A DNA stretch of 64,000 bases from Ktedonobacter sp. SOSP1-85 (GCF_016587415.1 NZ_BNJI01000003.1:806001-870000), one strand, 5' to 3'. Positions 8,451 to 17,937 are shown, counted from the stretch's first letter. Program-made: numbers and translations. Notes: generated by a model from the sequence alone, not told the origin.

Positions 8451-9227
8451 TTGAACGAATATCCAAATGAATATTCACAATACCCACAAAATCCACAATA
8501 CCCACAAAATCCACAGTATCCGCAGGAACCCTATCAACAACCTTATCCAGGCTCGCAACCAACCTATCCCCCACAGCCAAATATACAGGCGCCATATCCA
8601 CCCTATCCACCACAGCCAGGTATGCAGACGCCATATCCACCCTATCCACCACAGCAGCCTAAGAAAAGTGGCGTTGGCAAAGGAATCGCCATTGGATGTG
8701 GTGTCCTGGTGCTCGTTCTGGTAGTATGTGGCGTTATCGGAGCGTTTGCTTTCCATGGAGTCAACACAACAACGACAACGAGCACAACAAGTTCCTCTAC
8801 TACACCAGGGACAGACCAGTCACAAGATAGCGGTAAACATTTCAAAGTTGGTGAAACGGTCAAAACTGGAGACACCTGGGAGGTAACGGTCAACTCAGCC
8901 AAGACCTCCACTGGCGATGACTATGAAAAACCTGATGCCGGCAATATCTTTCTCATCATCAATGTCACAACCCATAATATCAGTAGTAAAGAGCAGATCG
9001 TCAGTAGCCTGCTCAACTTTAAACTGAAAGACTCTGATGGCACTGAAGGCAAAGTCGCTTTTCTTGGCACCGGCACTTCGCAACCACCTGACGGCAAGGT
9101 AGCTACTGGAGATAAAGCCAAAGGCGATCTTGTCTATCAGGTGTCTGTCAGCAAGAAACAATTCACCCTCTCGTTCCAGAACGACATCATACAAAGCGGA
9201 CAAACCATCTGGGATATCAACGTATAA
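8451..9227 (+). CDS. Membrane-anchored DUF4352 protein with Tyr/Pro/Gln repeats
   Basis: The protein is about 258 residues. The first 75 are repeats of YPQNPQ and PPYPPQPG, likely disordered and cytoplasmic. A transmembrane helix follows (GIAIGCGVLVLVLVVCGVIGAF), then a Ser/Thr linker and an extracellular DUF4352 immunoglobulin-like domain (FKVGETVKTGDTWEVTV...NIFLIINVTTHN). DUF4352 domains are typical of exported lipoproteins and surface proteins with no known enzyme activity. The best start is TTG at 8451: GGAGGG lies seven bases upstream and the codons after it begin the repeat. An upstream in-frame ATG at 8400 lacks a ribosome site. Confidence 0.8.
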   Translation: MNEYPNEYSQYPQNPQYPQNPQYPQEPYQQPYPGSQPTYPPQPNIQAPYPPYPPQPGMQTPYPPYPPQQPKKSGVGKGIAIGCGVLVLVLVVCGVIGAFAFHGVNTTTTTSTTSSSTTPGTDQSQDSGKHFKVGETVKTGDTWEVTVNSAKTSTGDDYEKPDAGNIFLIINVTTHNISSKEQIVSSLLNFKLKDSDGTEGKVAFLGTGTSQPPDGKVATGDKAKGDLVYQVSVSKKQFTLSFQNDIIQSGQTIWDINV

Positions 9228-9266
9228 TCCCATGATCTAACAGACTTGTTCGCCAAAACAAAACTG

Positions 9267-9364
9267 GTAGGGTCCATGCTGGCATGGACTCCGAGGTTCG
9301 CAGACCGACACCCTGCTACGGGAAATGCTGCTTCGCTCGGAGTCCATGCCAGCATGGACCCTAC
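9267..9364. repeat. GTAGGGTCC palindromic element, copy 1
   Basis: Perfect 28-bp arms (9267-9294 and 9337-9364) enclose a 42-base loop. A second copy at 39834-39931 keeps both arms and much of the loop, including its GCTTCGCTCGG end. The arm itself contains a smaller palindrome (CCATGCTGGCATGG). It lies between the convergent DUF4352 and MFS genes. This is a true dispersed element rather than only a terminator. Confidence 0.85.
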
Positions 9365-9386
9365 ATTTGTTATTGTCCTTTCAGCG

Positions 9387-10907
9387 TTATTCAGATACTA
9401 TCTGAGCCGCTGGTTCCAGTGCTGCATCCTTTACTTGTGGCCTCTGCTTCTGGACCCGAATAAAACCGACTGCGAGAAAGGCCACGAGAAAAGCCACGAG
9501 TGCTAGCCAGAAGGCGTCATGTAAGGCAAGATTCAAACCTTGTTGCTTGATGAGTGCCAGCGTGGCATGTGATGTTAACCCTACCTGGTGAGCCAGGTCA
9601 CTGGTATAGACAGTAGCGCGGCTCTGAACGACCGTTGCTAGTATAGCGATACCCAGAGAGGTAAAGACAAAGCGGATAACTGTATTGAGCGACGAAGCCT
9701 GTGCGTATTGCGACTGAGGCACCTTTGCAAGGGCTGAGACCGTCAGAGGTTGAAGCAAGCAACCCAATCCAAGCCCCCGCAGAGCAAGGATCAGGAGGAA
9801 CCAGGTATACGAGGTCGTGGGTGTGATCAGTGCCAGTTGCCAGGTAGAGAGGCCCATGAATACCAGCCCTGGAAAGAGCACTACGCGAGGACCAAAACGA
9901 TCAACAATGCGTCCACCAATAATTGCCGCTAGCACGGCAGTAAAAGGCAGGGGAAGCGTTAATAGACCCGATTGAAAGGCATCGAGGCCTCGGAGTTCCT
10001 GAGTATAGATGGGAAAAAGAATTAAGCTGCCGAAAAAACCAAAGGAGATCAGCGCATTAGCAATATTGCTGCTCAGAAATGGCCCATTAGCAAAGAGGCG
10101 CACATCGACAAGTGGCTGCTTTCCTCGCCTGCTTGTATTCAGTTCAATGAATACAAAGAGCAGCAATGCGCAGAGGCCTCCTATAAGCGTCAGGATGATG
10201 TATGGTGAGCTCCAGCCAGAAATGGTCGCGTTAGAAATCGCATAGAGTATAGCCGTGAGGCCTATGGCTGCGAACACGAATCCTGGCAGATCAAAGTACA
10301 CACGGCTGGCAGATGTATGCTCACGTAACAGGAGAAGCGCCATAACGATCGCGATAATGCCAACTGGCACATTGATGTAAAAGATCAACGGCCAATCAGC
10401 ATAGGTCACGATATAACCACCAAAGGTCGGGCCAATAGCGGGAGCCATCAAAGCAGAGACACTCAGGATGCCAGTTGCCAGGCCACGTTGCTGAGGCGGG
10501 AATTCAGTGAACAACAAAGTAATCGCCAGGGGAAAGAGGGTCGCACCACCAATGGCCTGGACGACGCGAAAGAGAATGAGCGATGGCAAATTCCATGCAA
10601 TACCGCAGAGCGCGGACCCCAGCGTGAAAAAGGCCAGCGCAATCACATAGAAGCGCTTTGTTCCCAGCCGATTCGCAAAGAAGGCAGTTGTCGGTGTGAC
10701 GACTCCTTGCGTAAGTGTATAGGCCGTAATCACCCACTGCAAGCTATTAAAATCGACGCCAAAGGCAGTCTGTAAGCGAGGCAAGGCATTGTTCACCACG
10801 GTCTGGTCAAGAATACTCATAAATGAACCAAAGATCACAACTATAACAACGAGCCATTTATAAGGTATTCCACCTTCTCTACGGTTTGTACCAGTGATAA
10901 ACTGCAT
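9387..10907 (-). CDS. MFS drug exporter, DHA2 (14-TM, EmrB/QacA) family
   Basis: This 506-residue inner-membrane proton-driven efflux pump is likely for hydrophobic drugs or dyes. The N-terminal block FGSFMSILDQTVVNNALPRLQ is the DHA2 motif D1 (LDxTVVNxALP), followed by QWVITAYTL and the GxxxNRxGxK-like loop FFANRLGTKRF. The length and hydrophobic profile fit 14 helices. The start ATG has AAGGAG five bases upstream. A TetR gene lies directly upstream on the same strand with a perfect palindrome between, so the pump is probably repressed until a ligand binds TetR. Confidence 0.93.
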   Translation of the reverse strand: MQFITGTNRREGGIPYKWLVVIVVIFGSFMSILDQTVVNNALPRLQTAFGVDFNSLQWVITAYTLTQGVVTPTTAFFANRLGTKRFYVIALAFFTLGSALCGIAWNLPSLILFRVVQAIGGATLFPLAITLLFTEFPPQQRGLATGILSVSALMAPAIGPTFGGYIVTYADWPLIFYINVPVGIIAIVMALLLLREHTSASRVYFDLPGFVFAAIGLTAILYAISNATISGWSSPYIILTLIGGLCALLLFVFIELNTSRRGKQPLVDVRLFANGPFLSSNIANALISFGFFGSLILFPIYTQELRGLDAFQSGLLTLPLPFTAVLAAIIGGRIVDRFGPRVVLFPGLVFMGLSTWQLALITPTTSYTWFLLILALRGLGLGCLLQPLTVSALAKVPQSQYAQASSLNTVIRFVFTSLGIAILATVVQSRATVYTSDLAHQVGLTSHATLALIKQQGLNLALHDAFWLALVAFLVAFLAVGFIRVQKQRPQVKDAALEPAAQIVSE

Positions 10908-10962
10908 AATATCTCCTTGTAAGGATAAAATCCATCAACACGCATATATAAAATGGCAAATC

Positions 10963-11000
10963 GCCACTTAAATTAGTTAGTACTAACTAATTTAAGTGGC
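10963..11000. promoter_or_regulatory. 38-bp perfect palindrome, probable TetR operator before the MFS gene
   Basis: Arms 10963-10981 and 10982-11000 are perfect, with core TTAGTTAGTACTAACTAA. It sits 56 bases before the MFS start and just after the TetR stop. The half-site TTAGTTA recurs upstream of tetR at 11668-11689, which favours an operator. It could also act as a weak terminator for tetR. Confidence 0.65.
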
Positions 11001-11009
11001 TAAAAAAAG

Positions 11010-11645
11010 CTAGCGTTCACGACTTTGCAGACCACGCAGCCAGATACGGCCCATCTCTTCCTGGACATGGGAAACCTCGCGCGGGAGATTGAGCATCAAG
11101 CTATACCGGAGCGAGAGAATGATGCTCATATACCCCCCAGTTGCGGCATCCAGGCTAATCGTAGGATCCAAATGACCTTCAGCGCGAGCTTGCTCAATAA
11201 GTTGGCGAATAAGTCTGAAGACCTTCTGGTTGTGCGTGCTAACACAACGAGCGATATCAGGATCATGAGCTTCAATAACCGCCTGAAAAAGGATGCGTTG
11301 AATCTCGGGATCGGCTTTAAGAGCTGCATAATAATCATCGATAATATGCTCAAGCGCATCTAGAATATTTTTCTCTGCTCTACGTGAGAAGCGCTCTTGT
11401 AACAAGACAAGGAATTGAGCAGCATACTCACTGAGCACAGCCATGAAGAGGCCCTTCTTACTCCCAAAATGCTTGTAGAGCATTGGCTCCGTTACTTCGC
11501 TCTCCCGCGCCAGCTCTCCTGTACTTGCCTCAGCATAGGTGGAACGGGCAAAGACATGCTTCGCACACTGCAAAATCAATGCGCGTCGTTCCTCGCCTCG
11601 TAATCGCGTACGTTTGGCTGGTTGCGGTTGCTGCTCACTCGACAT
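11010..11645 (-). CDS. TetR/AcrR family repressor of the adjacent MFS pump
   Basis: This 211-residue regulator has an N-terminal helix-turn-helix (residues about 14-60: RRALILQCAKHVFARSTYAEASTGELARESEVTEPMLYKHFGSK) and a ligand-binding C-terminal domain. It shares strand and order with the DHA2 exporter downstream, a common resistance arrangement. Dyads with TTAGTTA half-sites occur both before this gene and before the exporter, suggesting that it controls both. The ligand is unknown. Confidence 0.9.
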   Translation of the reverse strand: MSSEQQPQPAKRTRLRGEERRALILQCAKHVFARSTYAEASTGELARESEVTEPMLYKHFGSKKGLFMAVLSEYAAQFLVLLQERFSRRAEKNILDALEHIIDDYYAALKADPEIQRILFQAVIEAHDPDIARCVSTHNQKVFRLIRQLIEQARAEGHLDPTISLDAATGGYMSIILSLRYSLMLNLPREVSHVQEEMGRIWLRGLQSRER

Positions 11646-11667
11646 ACGATTGCTTTCCTCGCATAAT

Positions 11668-11689
11668 TTAGTTATCGCACGCTAACTTA
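11668..11689. promoter_or_regulatory. Imperfect dyad upstream of tetR, likely autoregulatory operator
   Basis: TTAGTTA and TAACTTA half-sites (6 of 7 positions symmetric) are separated by 8 bases, 23 bases before the tetR start. The half-site is shared with the perfect palindrome at 10963-11000. This is inference from sequence alone. Confidence 0.45.
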
Positions 11690-11833
11690 CAAAAGTAAGT
11701 ATACCTGGTAAAAGACGTTCGTGTCAAATCTGTAACTTCTATTTGCCTTAAAGCGTGGAAAGGGAGACATTCTTAAATGCGAGGCCGATGCTTTAAGCAA
11801 ATAAAAAGAAAAGCTGCATGATAAAGGAGTGTA

Positions 11834-12340
11834 ATGTCTATGAATTTTACGAATCAGCAACAATATGCGAACGCCTGGCAGCAAGGAAACTATAACCAGA
11901 TCCCCCACCAGGAAGCCTGGCAGAACTATAATCAGTTTGCCCAGCAGGCCTCGCCACAGGAGCTAGAGCAGGCCCATGAGCAGGTCTATGCGCAGATGCC
12001 ACCTGATCAGCGCGGTGGACTCTTGCAGAATTTGCTTGGTGGATTGACACAACGGGGATTCTCCCCTCAGCAGGCGGGAGTACAAAATACAGATCCCTAT
12101 TCGATGTCGCCTGCAGAGGCCGCGCGCGTGACCAGTTATACTCAGCAGAAAGATCCCGACCTGCTGAAGCAAATCTTTGGTCCCGGTGGCGCGCTCAGTA
12201 GCCCCCTCGCAAAGATCGCCGTAGCAGGCGTGGCGGCCTATGCGGCCAATCGCTTCCTGGGCGGACAGGGCAATCCGCTGGGTGGCGCATTCGGTGGCAA
12301 CAATAACAATAACAATAACAATCATGGCGGCTTACTCTAA
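11834..12340 (+). CDS. Gln/Asn-rich hypothetical protein
   Basis: This 168-residue protein has no recognised domain. The N-terminal 60 residues are rich in Gln, Asn, Tyr and Ala (NAWQQGNYNQIPHQEAWQNYN); the middle has a helical segment rich in Glu and Gln. A short hydrophobic stretch (SSPLAKIAVAGVAAYAANRFLGG, about 125-148) may associate with membrane. The tail is Gly/Asn, including eight consecutive Asn encoded by an AATAAC microsatellite, which may vary in length. The start has AAAGGAG four bases upstream. A strong terminator follows. Confidence 0.75.
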   Translation: MSMNFTNQQQYANAWQQGNYNQIPHQEAWQNYNQFAQQASPQELEQAHEQVYAQMPPDQRGGLLQNLLGGLTQRGFSPQQAGVQNTDPYSMSPAEAARVTSYTQQKDPDLLKQIFGPGGALSSPLAKIAVAGVAAYAANRFLGGQGNPLGGAFGGNNNNNNNNHGGLL

Positions 12341-12354
12341 AGGAATGCTGTTTG

Positions 12355-12389
12355 TGGGCGAGGGAGGTGTTGCATACCTCCCTCGCCCA
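12355..12389 (+). terminator. Rho-independent terminator of the Gln/Asn-rich gene
   Basis: Arms 12355-12368 and 12376-12389 (14 bp, GC-rich) are followed by TTTTATTT on the plus strand, the classic form. It starts 15 bases after the stop codon. Confidence 0.85.
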
Positions 12390-12746
12390 TTTTATTTCTC
12401 CCTTGATACCACCTTTCTACCACTCTGCTATAGCGCCATCTACAGTATGCTAGACGGAGTTATGCCAGGTATGACCACGGGTCGCAGCCTTCCTGACTGC
12501 ATCTTTATCGATAGATATGCCCAGGCCAGGACCAGAGGGGACCACGATATATCCATCCCGAAAAATAGCATCCAATACCCTCTCTTATGCTTAGTAACTG
12601 TCGATTATTGTATATGTAACATATGTGTAGGCGTACTACATGTTACGTTGTACCTAAACATGGTCATAGCGAAACTTTTTGGCCTCCAGACTTCGTGCTC
12701 TAAGCGAGACATAGTTGTGCGCGTGTGTAGTAGAAGGGAGCAAAGT
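12390..12746. other. Intergenic region before the PAS gene
   Basis: About 350 bases with no convincing gene; an open frame continues through it but lacks a start with a ribosome site. A dyad of GTAACAT (12616-12622) and ATGTTAC (12640-12646) with a 17-base spacer might be a regulator site. The ribosome site GAAGGGAG at 12733-12740 belongs to the PAS gene. Confidence 0.35.
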
Positions 12747-13142
12747 GTGAGAGAACCCACCACCGATCAACAACGGGATGCGCTCCTGAACACACTGAAA
12801 GATGCCATATTTATCGTAGAGGATAATGGGCTGTGTCATATGAACCGAGAGGCTTATCATTTACTCTCCCTGCCAGAAGGCCTTCCCCTTGAGCAAGCAT
12901 GGCAAATGGGCCCGCTCTTTGAAATCTATGACGAGCGAGGACGTCTCTTACCTGATACACGCTGGCCGCAAAGCCATGTCTTTCGTGGCGAAGTGTTGAC
13001 GGGACCCAAAGCAATGGATGTGTTTATCCGCACTTTTGATAAAAAAACTCATTTTGTGCATGTGCTGGGGACTCCCCTCTACCATGATGATGACACGATT
13101 CGCTCTGTGCTCTTAATCTGTCGTGAACTCCCTCTGGGCTAG
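12747..13142 (+). CDS. Single-domain PAS protein
   Basis: The protein is about 131 residues and consists of one PAS fold. It begins RDALLNTLKDAIFIVEDNGLCHMNREAYHLL, the typical first helix and strand pair of sensor PAS domains, and ends in VHVLGTPLYHDDDTIRSVLLICREL, the usual exit strand. No kinase, GGDEF or helix-turn-helix follows, so it may work as a separate sensor or be the stump of a longer sensor gene. A GTG start at 12747 is chosen because GAAGGGAG lies six bases upstream and the PAS homology begins just after it. Confidence 0.65.
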   Translation: MREPTTDQQRDALLNTLKDAIFIVEDNGLCHMNREAYHLLSLPEGLPLEQAWQMGPLFEIYDERGRLLPDTRWPQSHVFRGEVLTGPKAMDVFIRTFDKKTHFVHVLGTPLYHDDDTIRSVLLICRELPLG

Positions 13143-13230
13143 AAGATCGCTTCTGCCACCTTGTACCTCCTACCTTGAGACATTACATCAAAGCCTCCAA
13201 AACTACCATATGCTTGAGCACAGCCCTGTT

Positions 13231-15503
13231 TCACGATGCCTCGAACGTGGTCTCTGGCATTCCTTTGAGGCGATCCGCGAGAGCAGTATAGCGCTTACGG
13301 TCCAGAATACGGTTGACGGCCATGCCAATCGCCTTTGTAGGGCCAACGAGAATAGCACGCCTCTGTGCGCGTGTCAGGCCGGTGTAGAGCAGGTTACGAC
13401 TTAAGAGCATATAGTGCTGCGTAAAGAGGGGCAGGATAACGACAGGATATTCGCTGCCCTGCGATTTATGAATGGTTATGGCCCAGGCCAGGGAGAGCTC
13501 ACCCAGGTCGGCATAGTCATAATGCACCTCACGCTCGGCAAACTGCACAACCAGTTCTTGCTCCTCCACATCAATGGCCTTAATCGTGCCCAGGTCGCCA
13601 TTAAAGACCTCGCGCTGGTAGTCATTGACCTGCTGGATGACGCGATCTCCCACGCGCAAACAACCACTACCACGCGCCAGCTCCGCAACTCCGTGCCGAC
13701 GCGGGTTGAGTAGTTCCTGCAAAAGGGCGTTGAGCTGGCGGGTACCGACATCGCCCCGTGTAGAGGGTGAGAGGATCTGGACCTCGCGTACTGGGTCAAT
13801 TCCGTGCGCGGGCAGGTACTGCTGCACCAGGTGCGCAATGCCTTCCGCTCCCAATTCAGGCTCCGCCGCCTCCAGCCATAAGCAGTCCGAAGCGCTAAAC
13901 CTGGTTGTGGGAGTGAGTTGAGGAAACTGTCCTGCGTTGATACGATGCGCGTTCATAATAATATGGCTCTCCGCCGCCTGGCGGAAGACCGAGGTCAGAC
14001 GCACCACTGGCACCTGGCGCGAGGCAATCATATCGAAGAGCACCATACCTGGCCCCACGCTTGGTAACTGGTCACTGTCCCCTACCAACAAAATCTGAGC
14101 ATGAGGCGGCAGGGCCTTGAAAAGCGAGTGCGCGAGGAAGAGGTCCAGCATCGAAACCTCGTCCACGACCAGGACATCTACCACCAGGGGATTCTCCTCA
14201 TTATGGCGAAAGCCCATCGTCTTAGGATCAAACGCGAGCAGGCGATGCACAGTCTTGGCCTCATGCCCACTGACCTCCGCGAGACGCTGGGCCGCGCGTC
14301 CCGTGGGGCTGCCAGCAGCAGCGACTTGCCCATAGCCTTCCACAGGGCCACAATGGTGCGCGTGGTAAACGTCTTGCCACAGCCAGGTCCGCCAGTCAGG
14401 ACGAGCAGGCGTGAGGAGGCGGCCAGTTCCACCGCATGACGCTGCTCCTCTGAAAGCTCGATGCCTTTCTTCTGTGTATACCCCTCGATCCAGCGCTGGA
14501 CACGTGCCTGGTCCACCTCCACTGGATGACGCACAAACGTGGAGAGACGCCGCGCCAATGCCGCCTCAGTATGGTAAAAGGCTGGTGAGTAGTAGATACG
14601 CTCCTGCGCCAGGTCCTCATAGCCCGCCTGGGCGATAAGCTCCTGCGCCTCCACCATCTGTCCAAGCAGGGCGAGGATGCGCTCGGCGACAACGGGAAAC
14701 TCGGGCAGAGCCAGTTGTTCTACACTACGCTCGACAAGGACTGTTTCTGGCAGAAAACAATGCCCCTCGTCCGAGGCCTGGCCGAGAATATGCAGGATTC
14801 CCGCCTGGTAACGAAAATCCGCGTCAGGCGCGATCCCCAGGTTGCGCGCGATGGTATCGGCAGTAATAAAACCAATGCCATAAATATCGGTGGCGAGTTG
14901 ATAGGGATTCCTGGAAACGATCTCGATGGCCTCATCGCCATACTGCTTATAGATTTTCACGGCATAGGTAGGGGAGACGCCGTGTCCCTGGAGGAAGATC
15001 ATGACCTCTTTAATGGCTTTTTGTGCCGCCCAGGCGCTGGCGATCTTCTGCGCGCGCGAGGTCCCAATCCCAGGCACCTCCACCAGGCGCGCTGGCGTTT
15101 GCTCAATAATCTCCAATGTATCAAGCTGAAAGTAGGCCACAATGCGTTTCGCCGTCACGGGTCCAATCCCTTTGATGAGTCCGCTCCCCAGGTATTTTTC
15201 AATGCCGGTCAGGGTGGCGGGCTTCGTCTCCTGGGCGGAGAGCGCCTGAAATTGCTCGCCATACTTGGGGTGCTCGCGCCAGAAGCCGGTGAGGCGCAGG
15301 CTCTGCCCGGCGGCTATCGCGGGAAAGCGGCCAACGACCGTCACCAGGTCACGCCGTCCAGGGACCTGAAAGCGCGCGACGGTATAGCCTGAGTCTTCCG
15401 CGTGGTACGTCACACGCTCGACAGTTCCCTGGATGTACTCGCGTTTGGGTTGGGGGGATTGGTTGTTATGCGATTCTAGCTGTTCGGAATTGAAGGATGG
15501 CAT
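13231..15503 (-). pseudogene. recD2: RecD2-type SF1 DNA helicase, frame broken after Walker A
   Basis: Together the two reading frames give a RecD2/YrrC-like 5'-3' DNA helicase of about 757 residues. The 5' frame (15503 to about 14305) holds the OB-like start, helix-hairpin-helix region and Walker A GGPGCGKT (about residue 380). The 3' frame continues with TGRAAQRLAEVSG, Walker B VVDEVSMLD and the C-terminal UvrD-like motif WAITIHKSQGSEYP. The join lies at a run of four G (14305-14308, four C in the gene); one extra C restores LLLAAPTGRAAQ. No recB/recC is nearby, consistent with RecD2. It could be a real mutation or a sequencing error, so the protein may be intact in the organism. Confidence 0.85.
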
Positions 15504-15658
15504 GCCACTTTTGCTTTCTTTTGCACCAAAGAGTGATACAAACAGTATACCATGAACGCATTTATACGTTCAGTCCTGGTCCTGCCTTAAGTTAATATGA
15601 GGGGTTTCCGACACCTTATCGTGTTTTTTGCTTAATGCTCTTCCGGCAAGACAGTGAT

Positions 15659-15808
15659 TTACCAACCGGTAAACATCCAATCTGCAACACGTACCAGTTC
15701 ATCATCAGCATTCAATAGAAACCATTTGCCTTGTTTACCACCAAATTCAATACAATTTGGACAGATAAGCACCTTAAACTCTGTGCTATCTTGAGCGTGA
15801 ACAGGCTT
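15659..15808 (-). pseudogene. Possible gene remnant with a CPNC knuckle
   Basis: The minus strand is open for 49 codons and reads like real protein: FKVLICPNCIEFGGKQGKWF followed by LLNADDELVRVADWMFTGW and a stop. It has no ATG start or ribosome site; an internal GTG would give about 38 residues. The CxxC and aromatic-rich end suggest a fragment of a zinc-ribbon-like protein. It may be the 3' end of a decayed gene. Function unknown. Confidence 0.3.
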
Positions 15809-15949
15809 TTAAGGAATATTTGGAATATTGGCTGAATGCCCATCGTATGACGCTACATGCACACAAAAAGTTTTTCTCCCATGTAAAATTTGTCGCTCTC
15901 CCGAAAGGAGCGAGAGTATCTCTCTATTACCCCAAACTTTTCTCCTCTA

Positions 15950-16026
15950 AATTGTAGGGTCCAAGCTGGCTTGGACTCCTCTCGCTGTCACGAAGACAAG
16001 GCCATGCAAGCATGGCCCCTACAATT
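15950..16026. repeat. Degenerate GTAGGGTCC palindromic element
   Basis: Outer arms AATTGTAGGG (15950-15959) and CCCTACAATT (16017-16026) still pair. Inside lie two small palindromes, CCAAGCTGGCTTGG (15961-15974) and GGCCATGCAAGCATGGCC (16000-16017). It is related to the copies at 9267 and 39834 and sits 20 bases past the hflX stop. Confidence 0.6.
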
Positions 16027-16045
16027 GCATTGAGCGACCGCACCA

Positions 16046-17361
16046 CTACACATGGACATGAGCAGGAACCGCGCAAAGGTAGGGCAGATATTGTTCGCGC
16101 AGGCTGTATGGAAGGCGCCCCACAATCAGCGTCCCTTCTTCCTCATGCTGCTCATGCTCAATATGCCCCTTACGATGGAAGAGATCTACCAGTTCACCTT
16201 TACTATATGGCACAGTTGCGCATATAGGCACCATATTTACCGCCAGCACCAGGGACATCTTCTCGCATAACGTATCCAATCCTTGTCGATGTAAAGCCGA
16301 GGTAACTACCGCATCAGGGAAAAATGACGTATCAACCTGCGGTGTTTTACCTAGCAAGTCTACTTTATTCAAAGCTGTGATACGTGGTAAATGCTCGGCA
16401 TGCAAATCTTTGAGTGTACGCAGCACCTCCTCATGCTGCTCATGCATATTAGGATGGCTGAAATCAACGACTTCTAGCAAGAGATCGGCATCCGTCACCT
16501 CTTCGAGCGTGGCGCGGAAAGCCGCGACCAGGTCTGTAGGCAATTTCTGGATGAAACCAACGGTATCAGTAAGCAAGGCCTCCTGGTTATTTGGCAACGT
16601 CAACTGGCGCGTCGTCGGATCGAGCGTCGCGAAGAGCTTATCCTCGACGAGCACATTCGCGGCGGTCAGAGCATTAAAAAGGGTTGATTTCCCCGCGTTG
16701 GTATAACCGATCACGGCCACTACTGGAAGCGCATGTGAAGCGCGATGCTGGCGGCTCACCTGGCGATGCTGGCGGACCACTTCTATTTCACGTTTGATCT
16801 CACTCATACGGCGTCGAATACGACGCCGATCTATCTCCAGCTTTGTTTCACCTGGACCACGCACACCTATCGCGCCCCCAACGTTCCGCCACCTACACGA
16901 GAGAAGTTGATAGCATGCTCACTCAGGCGCGGTAAGCGATAGGCCAGTTGTGCCAGCTCAACCTGGAGTAGACCCTCTCGTGTGCGCGCATGCTGCGCGA
17001 AGATATCCAGGATAAGCTCTGTTCGATCAATCACACGGGCATGCAATTGATCCTCCAGGTTATGCTGCTGAGCTGGACGAAGCTCATCGTCAACCACAAC
17101 AACATCGAATACCAACTGCCCCTCTAAGGCCTTGAGTTCCTCAAGCTTGCCCTTTCCTATATAGGTCGCCGAATCAGGATGCTCCAATTTCTGCATCATC
17201 ATACCCACAGGTTCGGCACCAGCCGTTTGCGCCAGCGTTGCCAGCTCTTGCAAAGAATCTTCAACACTCAAGAGCTGCTCTTCATTGCCTGTATCAACAG
17301 CTATAAGAAACGCACGCTCATTTCCTCCGCCTGTAGTTTGCTTATCTTCTCGTTGCGACAT
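16046..17361 (-). pseudogene. hflX: HflX ribosome-associated GTPase, frame broken between domains
   Basis: HflX rescues or splits stalled ribosomes under stress. The 5' frame (17361-16867) encodes the N-terminal HflX domain (YIGKGKLEEL, VVVDDELRPAQQHNLE). The 3' frame (16864-16046) encodes RGPGETKLEIDRR and the GTPase domain with G1 GYTNAGKST, G3 DTVGF and G4 NKVD. The frame breaks at a run of five C (16875-16879). Adding one base rejoins GGGTLG to the RGPGE motif and gives about 438 residues, the normal size. Everything else is conserved, so a sequencing error is as likely as a true mutation. Confidence 0.87.
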
Positions 17362-17456
17362 CTCTTCTTTCCCTCTCTGCCATCAAAGTTCTATGACAAC
17401 ACAAATCATAGAAATATCACGCCGAGGAGAAGAGAGGAGTTCCGTGAAGAGCCTGG

Positions 17457-17515
17457 TAGAGAGTATAGATGCGCCCTGGTAGTCTGTGGCTACCAGGGCG
17501 CATCTATACTCTCTA
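17457..17515. terminator. 26-bp perfect hairpin upstream of hflX and after mazG-like gene
   Basis: Arms 17457-17482 and 17490-17515 are perfect with a 7-base loop. It starts 11 bases past the stop of the MazG-like gene and precedes the hflX promoter, so it probably ends mazG transcription. No long U tract is present. Confidence 0.75.
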
Positions 17516-17525
17516 TGAGCAGGCG

Positions 17526-17846
17526 CTACTCCCAGACTCTGGTCTCGTTGACCTGCTCCTTCGCCCGGAAAGCTTTCTCCAGGTCAATATTAAAGGTATT
17601 TGCCAGATCCAATATATAGCTCAGGACATCGGCGAACTCCTCTTCCAGTTCGATATCGCGCTGCTTTGCCTTCTCTTCGTACAACCCCGCCACCTTGCGC
17701 ATGGCCTTAGCAAGTTCACCAACTTCCTCGATAAACAACACAAACTTCTCCGATGGACTATCCTTTGTCCAGCCACGCTCCTGGCAGACAGCGGCAACGT
17801 AGTTTTGCAGATCACTCAATGTAGGCTTTTCGGGCAATTGTGCCAT
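17526..17846 (-). CDS. MazG-like nucleotide pyrophosphohydrolase
   Basis: This 106-residue all-alpha NTP pyrophosphohydrolase would hydrolyse a nucleoside triphosphate to monophosphate and PPi, a house-cleaning role. The magnesium-binding motif is clear: EEVGELAKAMRK (about residues 40-51) and, later, ELEEEFADVLSYILDLAN (about 66-83), giving the ExxE-12-28-ExxD pattern. The length is that of single-domain MazG/RS21-C6 proteins. Substrate cannot be told. Confidence 0.88.
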   Translation of the reverse strand: MAQLPEKPTLSDLQNYVAAVCQERGWTKDSPSEKFVLFIEEVGELAKAMRKVAGLYEEKAKQRDIELEEEFADVLSYILDLANTFNIDLEKAFRAKEQVNETRVWE

Positions 17847-17937
17847 AAAATCACTCTCCGTAAAAATAGTTTACATCGCTGTATGGAAACGTACCAATAT
17901 CATTTCCTGGTGTCGCGCTTCTCTCTTTCTCCTCGTA

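Larger units (their letters stand above)
15504..16045. other. 540-base intergenic region between recD2 and hflX
   Basis: It contains the recD2 promoter region, a degraded short reading frame (15659-15808) and a worn copy of the GTAGGGTCC palindrome (15950-16026) directly after hflX. Nothing else is recognisable. Confidence 0.4.

Noticed and set aside
12240..12746. An upstream extension giving a 300-residue protein before the PAS domain
   Set aside because: It overlaps the Gln/Asn-rich gene and its terminator, has no ribosome site, and the added residues look non-coding. The GTG at 12747 is well supported.
14295..14320. Programmed frameshifting in recD2
   Set aside because: The site (GCC CCA) does not form a standard slippery heptamer, and RecD2 is not known to use one. 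A base-calling error or mutation is simpler.
14715..15392. A 225-residue plus-strand frame opposite recD2
   Set aside because: It is antisense to well conserved helicase sequence and has no recognisable domain.
16870..16882. HflX as two separate genes
   Set aside because: The two frames together rebuild a normal-length HflX with the break inside the conserved interdomain segment; the second frame lacks a credible ribosome site.
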